Below are positions 55,319 to 64,000 of a stretch of 64,000 nt of DNA, piece by piece. The stretch spans positions 73,195,094-73,259,093 of the forward strand of contig OY754337.1 in NCBI GenBank assembly GCA_963573305.1. The letters run 5' to 3'. The number at the start of each line of letters is the position of its first letter. Position 1 is the first letter of the stretch. Both the position numbers and the translations under genes were made by a program. This DNA is from Pyrrhosoma nymphula (taxonomy: Eukaryota > Arthropoda > Insecta > Odonata > Coenagrionidae). A model generated the notes under the pieces. That model saw nothing but the letters and a program-made list of their open reading frames with translations. It was not told the origin of the DNA and made no database searches.

Positions 55319-55688
55319 GTACAGATGATTGTTATTTTTGTCAATTGTTGTTGTAGTTACGGAGGAGGAGGGGCAACACAGATTTTCGGGCAGGGTTGAG
55401 GAAGGAAAAAAAACACATTGATTAAGGCCTGGTGAGGCGGGAAAGGTGAAAGTTTATTGGATTGTCTAATAATTTATACTTGTTCCAGTGCATCCATTTT
55501 CAGGCCTTTGGGAAGGACGTGTAAAATTTCGGGTATAAAATCGCTCTAACTAACCTAAAACCTAACCTTTCCCGCATCACCAGTCCTTAATCAATGTGTT
55601 TTTTTCCCCTCAACCCTGCCCGAATATTTTTTTCACCCCTCCTCCACCGTAACTACTACACCATTGACACAAATAACGAACTTCTGTA

Positions 55689-55871
55689 TAGGTGTAGCGT
55701 AACTTGGTGGCACTCGTGTGAAGATCATGCGAGCCTTTTTCCAGGACGAAAGGGCAAAGTTATCGAAGGACCCTGCGGGAGTCCTTCGATAACTTTGCCC
55801 GCTCATCAACGCTTGGTTTACGGTCAGTCTAATCCTCCGCTGGTGAGTGCCACCAAGTTTCGCTATACCTA
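55689..55871. mobile_element. 183-bp MITE with TA target duplication
   Basis: Inserted in the right arm of the long palindrome. Ends TAGGTGTAGCG and CGCTATACCTA belong to inverted repeats of about 30 bp with two mismatches (sharing ACTTGGTGGCACTC). Comparison with the uninterrupted left arm shows the empty site CTG-TA-CCTG, so TA is duplicated, as in Tc1/mariner-type insertions. The interior is a perfect 20-bp hairpin. Confidence 0.75.
55752..55800. repeat. Perfect 20-bp hairpin
   Basis: GGGCAAAGTTATCGAAGGAC and its exact inverse flank a 9-base loop (CCTGCGGGA). It is the core of the 183-bp MITE. Confidence 0.85.
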
Positions 55872-55874
55872 TAC

Positions 55875-55905
55875 CTGGCCATGCCGTAAATAGGCGAAAC
55901 ATGTC
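55875..55905 (+). ncRNA. Hammerhead-like motif, right arm
   Basis: CTGGCCA (two changes from CTGACGA), extra T, stem GCC/GGC, GAAAC, AT, GTC. ACATGT is self-complementary. Before the MITE insertion the flanks would have been GTAC on both sides, a 4-bp stem I, the only copy where I can see one. Confidence 0.35.
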
Positions 55906-56187
55906 GTACCCCAAAAAAATTTTGTAGAAAAGTACTAAGTATTATCTTTTATCACGAGTATTCATCAAATAAACATCTACGAAGTAAAGCCTGCCACTCT
56001 CAAGTTTTTTCATAGACCCCCTCGTATAATATTCAGAGCAAATATATTCACAAACTCAAAGCATTCCATGCTCATTTAACAGCATTTTAACTATTCAAGG
56101 TAGTAAAAAACAATGGTACGGAGGCCTCTGCGGTGATTGGATGAGTTCCGTTTATTCCTGGTTTTCCCGCGTTCATTCATGTTTATG

Positions 56188-56225
56188 GACAACAGTTTCG
56201 CTTGCGTTACAGGTAGCGTCGTCAG
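56188..56225 (-). ncRNA. Hammerhead-like motif
   Basis: CTGACGA, extra C, short stem GCT/AGC, GAAAC, TGTT, GTC. The 3' half is identical to that of 50892-50929 although the stem sequence differs completely. Confidence 0.45.
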
Positions 56226-56595
56226 GTCCCGAATGATCTGTAGAGAAGTGGTCCATGCTACCGCCTGACAGATCTTTATTCAAATATAGCTCTTTGTTGA
56301 GTTATGCTCTGTGCCCTGCTTCTTTTTTTTTCCCTAATTCTTAGGGCTCCCCTTGCTTTTACATGTTAAGTGCCCTTTCAGGCCTCTTATACTTATCAGT
56401 TTCTTTTACTCTGCTCTCACCGAGCTCTTTCATCTTATTTAATTTACTTTCTTTTAATTTTTGTAAGTAGTTTTTGACCTGGTTTTTAATCATTGATTTT
56501 AAAGTTGCGATGCCTGTTTTTTGGTACAGTGTTTCACTGACGACCGAGTAGGGGATTTTAAATATGGACCGTATTTTGCATTAATGAGGTACAGA

Positions 56596-56725
56596 GATTC
56601 TTTTTCCGGAATATGTAATGCTTGAGCTAGTCAGGTGCGCGTTGATTGATTCAATTCAAAGGTTCATCCGGCCAATCAGTTCGCGCCTGACTAGCTCAAG
56701 CCTTGTATACAACGGAAAAAGAATC
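56596..56725. repeat. Nested palindrome
   Basis: GATTCTTTTTCCG and GCTTGAGCTAGTCAGG recur inverted at 56713-56725 and 56685-56701. A MITE-like hairpin inside the larger element. Confidence 0.55.
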
Positions 56726-57265
56726 ACTCATTCCGAAGAAAAAGAAGAGAAGATGCGACAACGGCTGCGACAACGAGCTAAAGTGAATCCCCCACCCAGC
56801 CCCAGTGAATACCCTCACCCAGCTCCAGTGAACTCCCCAGTATCCCCAGTGCTCACCCAGTGAAATGCCAAAGACATGTATTAGAACTATTTTGTAGTGC
56901 ATATATTTATACCTCCTGTTGATCTTTCAGAGTCTATCACAGTAATTACTTATCTATATATCTGTTTATTACTGTTAGAACTTGTTATTGTTACTTGTCA
57001 TGACCTGCCGACGGTTTTTGCGGGTTTCCCGTCGTCCTTAGGGCAAATTCCAGGTCAACTTCCCCGCACAATTTCCGGTGACACAATTCCAGTCAAAAGA
57101 TATTCCTGCCCTGAAGAGGCGAAAGCCTACGCCAGGGTCCACATTTGTGTTGCCATCTCTTACTTTGTTATTTTTTGTTATGTTAAGTTGTACCTCGTAT
57201 GTTTCCTGTACCTTGAAAATGTTGGAATAAGCAATTATTGAACTTATCTGCAGCTCATTCAGAAC

Positions 57266-57300
57266 CTGACGCTAGCTGTAACGCAAACGAAATTGCTGTC
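57266..57300 (+). ncRNA. Decayed hammerhead-like motif
   Basis: CTGACG with the following bases deleted, CTAGCTGTAACGC, then GAAAT, TGCT, GTC. It is the mirror of 56188-56225 and surely inactive. Confidence 0.25.
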
Positions 57301-57409
57301 CCTTAAAATGAATCAACGCGGGAAAACTCCGAATAATTGGAACTCGTATTAAACATTGTTAAAACTTGGAATTAGCACCCTGTCCTCTTGTATCCTCCTA
57401 CATTGCCAC

Positions 57410-57570
57410 CGGATTCGGGAAGCCTGGGTAGAGTAGTGGGCTGCGCATTGGTCCGGCAAGCCAAAGGTCCGTGGTTCCATTCTCAGTCCAGGTCGATAAA
57501 TTCCCAAGGCAATTTCTACAGTATTTTATCGCCGTATTTGTGGCAGGCTCCATATTCATCGTTAAAACAG
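57410..57570 (+). repeat. tRNA-derived SINE, interrupted
   Basis: Box A-like CTGGGTAGAGTAGTGGGC and box B-like GTGGTTCCATTCTC at tRNA spacing, then a body. The body appears to be cut by the MITE starting near 57574, and may resume at 58186. Confidence 0.5.
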
Positions 57571-57573
57571 GTA

Positions 57574-58185
57574 AAGGGACATTCCATGGTAATATCAACC
57601 TCACGCTTTTTTTTTAATTTTTAAGAAACCAAAATATGTAATTATTAAGAGAATTTCCTGCTGATTCTGAATCTGAAGAAAAGTTATCACCTCAGCATAC
57701 AAGAAATTCAAAATGCAGCACTAGTAATTGACACAAACCTGTTACTTTCTCAATGGAAAATCATAAGTTACGTTGGTCACGGTTACGTTGGTCACAACCC
57801 AAATTTTTTTGTTGAAATTATTTGAATAAGAATGGCAAGAAATTGTTTTGTTTGACTATGCATATTTGCTTAGAAAACTATACACTCCAAATATATTTTT
57901 TTAAATTGTGTTAAGTGATAAACTTTCAGAGTAATATGCAATTAAACTAGTAACTAATGTTAAGGTATAATTTTTGTTACATTGGTCACAGTGTTTAATA
58001 AATGATATTTTTTTAAATTTGGCCCTAAATATTGCAAATCTTCACATTCCTTATTTACTATAGCAAGTGTCAAATGCATTGGTGGTAAGAAAAACTGCAT
58101 AAATGCACAGGGTTTTGTATGAATGTAATTAAAATAAGGCATTCAATTTGCTAAAATGTTACGTTGGTCACCATGGAATGTCCCT
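57574..58185. mobile_element. MITE with 16-bp perfect TIR and internal 14-mer repeats
   Basis: AGGGACATTCCATGGT (57575-57590) and its exact inverse (58170-58185) bound about 612 bp. The flanks AAACAGGTA (57565) and AAACAGGAA (58186) suggest an 8-9-bp target duplication, compatible with hAT or Mutator-like elements. GTTACGTTGGTCAC occurs at 57767, 57782 and 58158, and with one change at 57976, all in the same orientation. Confidence 0.65.
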
Positions 58186-58488
58186 AAACAGGAATGTCGT
58201 ACTGTATACTGTAAGTTCATCTCAATCAAAAATTAGTGCTTTCGGGAAATTTTCTCATGATTGCGCAGTAAAATTTGACGCTACCAATTCGTATTTTAAT
58301 CATCTGAAATAATCGGAATATTTTTTACCTTTCTGCATGGATGTGAATGCAGCCAAGTGTAAATGACGGTATGAGTTAATGTGGTTACGTGAAATGACGA
58401 GATACGACAGTGGGTCGGTGGGTTGTATTTGCAAAAGGATGCGTTTAGAATTGATTCGATACTGAGAGCCCGGGCGTATTACTGCAAT

Positions 58489-60815
58489 TTATTATTATTA
58501 TTATCGTAATCAGTTACAATTTGGCAAATGGCCAGGTGGTAACATGCACATCCCAAAAAAAAAGAAAAACACAACATGTCCACAAAGTCACATGTAAACT
58601 AGATAGTGAACAAAATTTAAAATTCAATTGAAATTTCTAAAAAACTAAATCAATTTTTTCAGCTTTTTCTTGAATATTTTCACATTACCCGGAAAGGGCT
58701 CAAATAACTCTGCAGGCAAGCTGTTCCAATCTACAATTGTTTTTTTGAGGTAGGAAAATTTTTTAACATTAGTCCTCTGCGCCCGGCATTTAATTTTGAA
58801 CTGATGATCGTTCCTTCCAATGAAATTAGGTTTTCCCACTTTATTGCTTAGTTCTCTCCATGCTTTATCCCCTTTGTATACTTTAAACATACCGCAGAGT
58901 CGGTTTATTTTTCTTCTACTTTCTAAAGATTCCCATCCCAGCGTTTTTAACATTTCTGTTACGCTCTCTGTCCTCCTATGCCTACCTCCTATGTCTCTCT
59001 CTCCAATGCCTTTATATGTCCCACCTCATAAGGATCCCACACCATAGAGGCATACTCTAGGATAGGCCTAACCAGTGTTTTATATGCCATTTCCTTCGTG
59101 CAAAACTTGCTACCCTTTAGATTTCTCATCACCCAATGCAGTTTCTTGAAGGCTTTCTTAGCAGTATATTGAAGGTTCCGACCCCAATTCAAATCTTTAG
59201 ACAGGTGGACGCCTTAGTATTTGCAGTTGTCACATCTGGGAATAGGTTTACTTAAGAACTCATAGTCCCTTTTAGTATAGTTTATCTTGTTGCTGAAGGA
59301 AATAAGCCTACATTTACTTACATTTATGTCCATCCCGTTTTGAGTCACCCAATCTGCCATTTTATTAATGTCCATTTGCAAAGCTTCATGATCGCTCTCT
59401 TCTCCGATCTGTTTATAAATAATGCAATCGTCGGCAAAAAGTCTTACATGAGAGTTAATTTTGTTTAGGAGGTCATTTATATAAATTAAAAACAAGAGTG
59501 GCCCAAGAACACTACCTTGAGGCACCCCCGATGAAACAATTGTTTCATCGGAACTCATATCCCCAACTTGTACTCTTTGAGTTCGACCTTTCAGAAAGTC
59601 CTCAACCTATAGGATCACCCGTTGGTCTATTTGCTGGGGTAATTGTCTCATCTTTAGTATGAGTCGATTGTGTGCGACTTTGTCGAAGGCCTTAGACAGG
59701 TCTACTACAACGGCATCCACTTCTAAACCCGCATCCATGGAATCGGCCATTTCTTGACAAAACCCTAGGAGTTGGGTTTGACATGAGTGTCCTTTTATAA
59801 AACCGTGTTGGCGTTCAAATAACCAGTTTTCACTCTCCCACAAATCCCGGAGGTACTCAGCAATTATCTTCTCAACTAATTTACAAACCACTGAAGTCAA
59901 GCTTACTGGCCTATAATTCTCAACTAGTGTTTTGTCACCACCTTTAAAGATGGGCTTTATGTTAGCCTTCTTCCAGTCCTTGGGTAGGGTATTGTTGTTC
60001 ATAGTTACATTAAATAAATGAGAAATATAGCCCGTCACAGCACTCCCTCCCAGTTTCAGTAAATCGATTGAGATACCATCTGGTCCAATTGATTTATTTG
60101 TCCTCATTTTTTTGATTTTGTTATATATTTCTGAGTTGGTAGTGGAAATATGTCTAGGATTCTGTGTGTTTGCCACCCCCGACCGTTCCCGAGAACCCAC
60201 TGAAATATCTGAATTATCTATTCTATTCATCGTACTCGCAAAAACATTAGAATACCAGTCGATGAGCGCATTAGCCTTCTCTTTATCATCGGTAAGTAAA
60301 GATCCCTTTTTCTTTAATAAAACTGCAATGTTTTCCCTGTTCCCTTTCCTCCTTCTCAAATATTTATAAAATTTATTACCGTTGTCTTTAGAGATAATGT
60401 TCTGCAAAAACGTTTCTTTGGCTAATTTCTTTTCCTTATCTAATTTGCGGATTAAGTTTTTGTACTTAGTAGATAATTTTGGACTCCGATCCCTTTTTTT
60501 ATGAATCACTCTTATTCTTCTCTTGAGTGATCTAATTGCATGGTTGTAGTACTCTGGGTCGGTATTTTCTTTGATTCTTTTTTTCGAAACGAAGGTACTT
60601 AGGCCTTCATTCATTATCTGCTTAAATGTCTCCCAAATTTCGTCAACAATCTGTCCCCTGCTTACCCAATCAGAGAACCTCTCCCTTAAAAATAACTGAA
60701 ATCCTTTTCTATCCCCTCTCCCTAACTGCCATATTGTCTTTTCCTTATCTGGTTCCTTAGACTGAGCCCTGGCCCAGTTGAGTTGCACACACACCGCTGA
60801 ATGGTCGCTTATTTA
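58489..60815 (-). mobile_element. CR1/Jockey-type LINE, 5'-truncated
   Basis: On the minus strand the element runs from about 60815 to a TAA/AAT simple-repeat tail at 58489-58505. The first recognisable residues are SDHSAV (near 60812-60795), the last motif of an APE-type endonuclease, so truncation removed almost the whole endonuclease. A nearly complete reverse transcriptase and the C-terminal region follow, and then about 130 bp of 3' non-coding DNA. It is the best-preserved element in the window. Confidence 0.85.
58645..60812 (-). pseudogene. LINE ORF2: reverse transcriptase, broken by two stops and a frameshift
   Basis: One frame covers 60812 to about 58990. It starts after the endonuclease motif SDHSAV, passes a lysine/arginine-rich linker (RSLKRRIRVIHKKRD), then gives the reverse-transcriptase blocks in order: NYRPVSLTSVVCKLVEKII, QHGFIKGHSC, VVVDLSKAFDKVAH (first catalytic aspartate), SGVPQGSVLGPLLF, RLFADDCIIY (catalytic FADD), DINVSKCRLISF and the GVHLSKDLNWG block. 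An in-frame TAG near 59607 and a TAA near 59214 interrupt it. A frameshift between 58989 and 58953 separates the C-terminal 102 codons, which end with DWNSLPAELFE, a segment typical of CR1/Jockey-type elements. In a live element it would reverse-transcribe its own RNA at a nicked target. This copy cannot. Confidence 0.85.
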
Positions 60816-62600
60816 TGAATGTCTCCTCACAAAATTGCGAAGAGAATAATTAAATTGTCCCTGGAAAAGGTGATACATATTGTGTACACATATTCTATAT
60901 GCCATTTATTAGATTTCACTGCGGTTTTTCTCTGGCATGATGCTCAAGAAAGAAAAAGTATCACTTAAATTCCTCCCAATAATTTAAGCATTCTCCAACT
61001 GGAAGTGATTAGTGTTACTCAAGTTTTGCAAAAAGAAGGAGCATGATTTAGAGAGATTTTACCTAAAAAGAAAAAGGGCATGCACTTTTGTTCAGATGTT
61101 ATTTAAGCTAATAATATGCAACAACTGTGGCTGACAAGACAAATTTTAGAACTACAACGGGGTAATTTAATTCGTCTATGAGGAGCATGTAGACTTTGTG
61201 GTTCATAATGCTGTAATTGAAAGGGAAAAGAGTCCTTGTTTGGAGGTTAAAAAAATAAATGTAGAAAAGAGGCTAATAATTTGAACAAGAATGATCACAA
61301 AATTGTTTTTTGATGAAAGATTCTAATAGGCCATTCATATGAGCCAGAATGCATAAGATACGTTCAATGAACTTTTCTGTGGAAATTTTGGTGCTCTTTT
61401 AACGAGATAATAATAAAACACTTGTATTTAAATATCTCCTTGGGTACACAATTCTTAATACATCACACAATGTCATCTCTTTTGCCACCGTATTTCGGTT
61501 ATGTACACACTTTTTTCTGTACAAGTATCATTTAATCAAGTAACTAGTAAAAGCAGTTTTCTCATTATGACCACCACATGACACTTAAGAGGAGGCGAGG
61601 GGTTTTAAAACCTCGTTGAACTCTGCCGTATAGTTCACAATCATGTTCCAGCTTGATGAACACGGAGCAGAATTATGATGCATTTTGCACTACTTCTTCA
61701 AGTACATCAGTTACTGAAGTCCTGACTTTGATGTGGTAGATAGTTTACAAAAGGTTTCCAGCCATTGCTTTCACCTATTTAGCTATGGATCAGGCGAGAT
61801 TTAGGATGACACGGTATAAATTATTTCAATGTTCCACTACCCTTCTAAAACTGATAAGAGAGGCAAAATACAAGACGAAACTATCGAGCTTATTAGCGTG
61901 CAACATTCATTCCGCCACCGCCAAATGATTTCCGCAAAACAATAAGGGTTTTCTATTAACAACCAATTCACATTCGCCGTTTTTCAATTTCCTTGTCCTT
62001 GGCAAGGTAGTATGTTCAAGTTTTTTTTTGCTCTTGGAGGATTCTGGTGGTCTGTATACCCCTAGTATATAAAAAAGTAGATATATTTATCTTCATATGA
62101 TTAAATCTTTCGTATGGTGCTGACTTTTTATTACACCCAACATTATAGTGAAAAGAATAGATTGATATTACCTTAGTGTTGAACACTAGTTCTTAATTCT
62201 TTCAAATATACCCTTATCTGGTAGCTGTTTCTTGATTATAATCATTACATAACGCTGCTCTTGGTCAAACTGAAGTCCTTTCTATCCACCGAAAAATATT
62301 TACATTTTTTTTCTTTACGTAATGTCCCACACGCAATTTTTCGATGGCTTATTCGAAATACGTCGCAAATGAATTTGGTGGCTGAACATTTTTGCGAGAA
62401 TGTCGCTGCCGGTTGGATTTTCTTTCACTAGAAAGCAGAGCACTGTGCCACTCTGCGGTAATTTCAATCCAAGTGTCATTGCGGGGTCTCGACCTCGTCC
62501 CACGGAATCTAATCGTTCACCATTCTGGAGAGCTAACTCCTTTTAACGCTCACGAAACCCTGGAGAGGGGTCTTTTGACTGTCTCCTCCATCAATCTTCC
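60816..62600. other. No recognised feature
   Basis: AT-rich flank of the LINE insertion. No motif recognised on either strand. Confidence 0.4.
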
Positions 62601-63460
62601 GTCCTGCCAACAAAGCACTCCTTCCCACTTTATAAGGCGGACGAAAAAGTGGCAGAGTGAGCGGACAAATGTAGACTCACGTGAGCCCCGTGGTGTGTAT
62701 GTACATAATATAAGAGTGAAATAAAAGAAATGTTCCCACGCACATTTGGACTTTGGTTGGGGAGAACGGCGGGGCGGCCCCGAAGATATAATGACCAATT
62801 TATCTTTACGGGCTTCCGTGCGGTGTGTAGGGTGCACGGGTAGGTGGTTGGAGGGGAGGAGGAGATTAGGGACGAGGTAGGGTTTCCTTTAAGGATACGC
62901 AGGGGCTCCCTCTGCCATTCCTGCTTCCAACCCCCTCTCACTCCTCCCGAGGTAATTCTTTTTAAAAAGGGATTATTAAATGAAAAAAAAGGTGGAGTGA
63001 AACGGAGAGTAGGGAGGAATCAGGCCGAGGAGGGAGGATGGAAACGCCACCGTCACCGCTGCGGTGTCTTGCTCGGTTGTTTATTTATTTATTTCCCAGG
63101 GGACGCCTCATTTGCTTCCCTATTTCACGAGGGTTTTTCGTACGTTCCCGTGGAGGAAGGGGGAGGGGAATGGAGTTGGGCCAAAGGGGGGGGGGGGGGA
63201 GTCGCGAGTTGTCGCAAAGTGCCTTTCGGATTATCGCCGCTCGCTAGGAAGGATGATCCCCTTCTGCAGGTATCTGTCTCTCTCCATCTCTCCGGTGGCT
63301 CCGCGGTGCGGCAGAGGCGATATTAATTATGCTCGCTACGTTCCGGACGACGTCTCTGGTGCTCATCAGTCGCGAAAGGGCTCTCCTCGCTCTTTCCCGG
63401 CCCCGAAATTCTGGCCGCGACTACACTTAAAAGCGACGGATGTTTTTACGCCGTAATGTC
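62601..63460. other. GC-rich segment with poly-G run
   Basis: Contains a 13-base-scale G-run at about 63187-63199 and purine-rich stretches. Frames of up to 160 codons are open on both strands because of composition and overlap one another, so none is called. Confidence 0.35.
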
Positions 63461-64000
63461 GCAATTAGGTAATCCACCTAGTAGTAGATAAGCCGCAACA
63501 CGGTATGAATTCGTAATAAGGGAAATAAATCCATGAATTTCTTTATATTTTTTCTTCACTACTATCAGCTTTTAGATTCAATTTTCTCACATCAGGAAAT
63601 TCTGAATATTATAAAGGAACTAATTTCAAGAATATTGCTTAAAATTTCTTTTCATTTATTTGTATTTTCGCAAAAAATATCATGCCGCATCGTTCTACTT
63701 CTGGCCTACGCGAGCGGACAAAGGGCAAGATCATTCTTTTGGGTGCAAAATGAACGCGCTGGCACATCGGAGTCTTGAGATAAGTGCGCGGAATAGTTCA
63801 TCTGCGCACAAAATGACCTCGCGCACGATCGGTACTCCAGGCCTTTGTAGTTGTGAACCCACTTGAATGAGACCACACTCATTTTAATCCTGAAATTGTT
63901 CACGAAGTTATAACGTCTGAACGGATCACCGTGCTAGCGTTACATTCTTGCTTCCTATTGCCACACATTTTCAGGACACTTTCGCGTAAAAACTGTTGAT
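63461..64000. other. No recognised feature
   Basis: A related pair of short runs (GTGCAAAATGAACGCGCTGG near 63751 and GCGCACAAAATGACC near 63804) suggests a small duplicated segment. Nothing else is seen. Confidence 0.3.

Larger units (their letters stand above)
55240..55955. mobile_element. Long palindromic element with hammerhead-like termini
   Basis: Left arm 55240 to about 55447 and right arm about 55566-55955 are inverted copies sharing TACTTAGTACTTTTCTAC at the ends and ATTCGGGCAGGGTTGAGG-type and AACACATTGATTAAGG runs inside. Each arm has a hammerhead-like motif just inside its end. The right arm is longer by a 183-bp inserted element. No coding sequence. Probably a short PLE-derived or related self-priming element, though its family is unknown to me. 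Confidence 0.65.
56145..57345. mobile_element. Element bounded by inverted terminal pieces with hammerhead-like motifs
   Basis: The left end (56145-56230, minus) and right end (57255-57345, plus) share AACGCGGGAAAAC, GGAACTC and a CTGACG...GAAA motif in inverted orientation. The ~1-kb interior carries a nested palindrome (56596-56725) and no known protein. Two ~90-codon frames at 56618-56863 and 56897-57241 have no recognisable domain. Confidence 0.5.

Noticed and set aside
55752..55800. microRNA precursor
   Set aside because: The hairpin lies within a MITE, and a perfect duplex of 20 bp with a 9-base loop is too short for a typical precursor.
57010..57140. CCCTGAAGAGGCGAAAGCC as a further hammerhead-like motif
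   Set aside because: There is no room for stem II between CTGAAGA and GAAA, and no GAAAC-N4-GUH follows.
62844..63326. 160-codon plus-strand frame as a gene
   Set aside because: Low-complexity Gly/Arg/Glu-rich translation across poly-G, with two other plus-strand frames open over the same DNA.

Overview
The window looks like non-coding DNA from a large arthropod genome, probably an insect. It is AT-rich, has no long open frame apart from retrotransposon remnants, and carries tRNA-derived SINE heads, CR1/Jockey- and RTE-type LINE fragments, Penelope-like elements (PLEs), piggyBac-, hAT- and mariner-related remnants and many short palindromic elements. I cannot name the species. I see no host gene that I can support. 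It reads as intergenic or intronic DNA built from layers of mobile elements.

Layout. About 1-3.9 kb is unassigned. A 5'-truncated PLE (GIY-YIG endonuclease end) lies on the minus strand at 3.96-5.73 kb. A foldback element with two ~540-bp inverted arms follows at 6.0-7.55 kb. A solo piggyBac-type terminus sits at 9.69 kb and a mariner-type remnant at 10.4-10.9 kb. A second PLE at 14.3-15.76 kb is split by a complete 1,005-bp non-autonomous piggyBac-type element with matching ends and TTAA target duplication. That element retains only the transposase C-terminal cysteine-rich domain, apparently in a small two-exon gene. Between 16 and 31 kb are hairpin or MITE-like elements, an RTE fragment, SINE heads and a GC-rich patch with CRE and nuclear-receptor-like sites. 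From 31.3 to 34 kb an RTE tail, a SINE, a Jockey remnant and two head-to-head SINEs are packed together. From 37.7 to 43.3 kb are a tandem array, several palindromic elements, two inverted arrays of a GATCACG repeat and an hAT-like MITE. From 46 to 58 kb come more SINEs, LINE fragments and palindromic elements. The best-preserved element is a 5'-truncated CR1/Jockey-type LINE on the minus strand at 58.5-60.8 kb. The last 3 kb hold no recognisable gene.

The most notable pattern is a motif that recurs at fourteen places in at least seven unrelated sequence contexts. It reads CUGANGA, one extra base, a short self-complementary stem, GAAAC, usually four bases, then GUH. It occurs in PLE 3' ends and at the ends or arms of palindromic elements, often in inverted pairs. 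This is the conserved core of hammerhead ribozymes, which are known from PLEs. The consistent extra base and the usual lack of a visible stem I are unusual. The second point of interest is the piggyBac element's predicted 100-residue protein, made of little more than the DNA-binding cysteine-rich domain.
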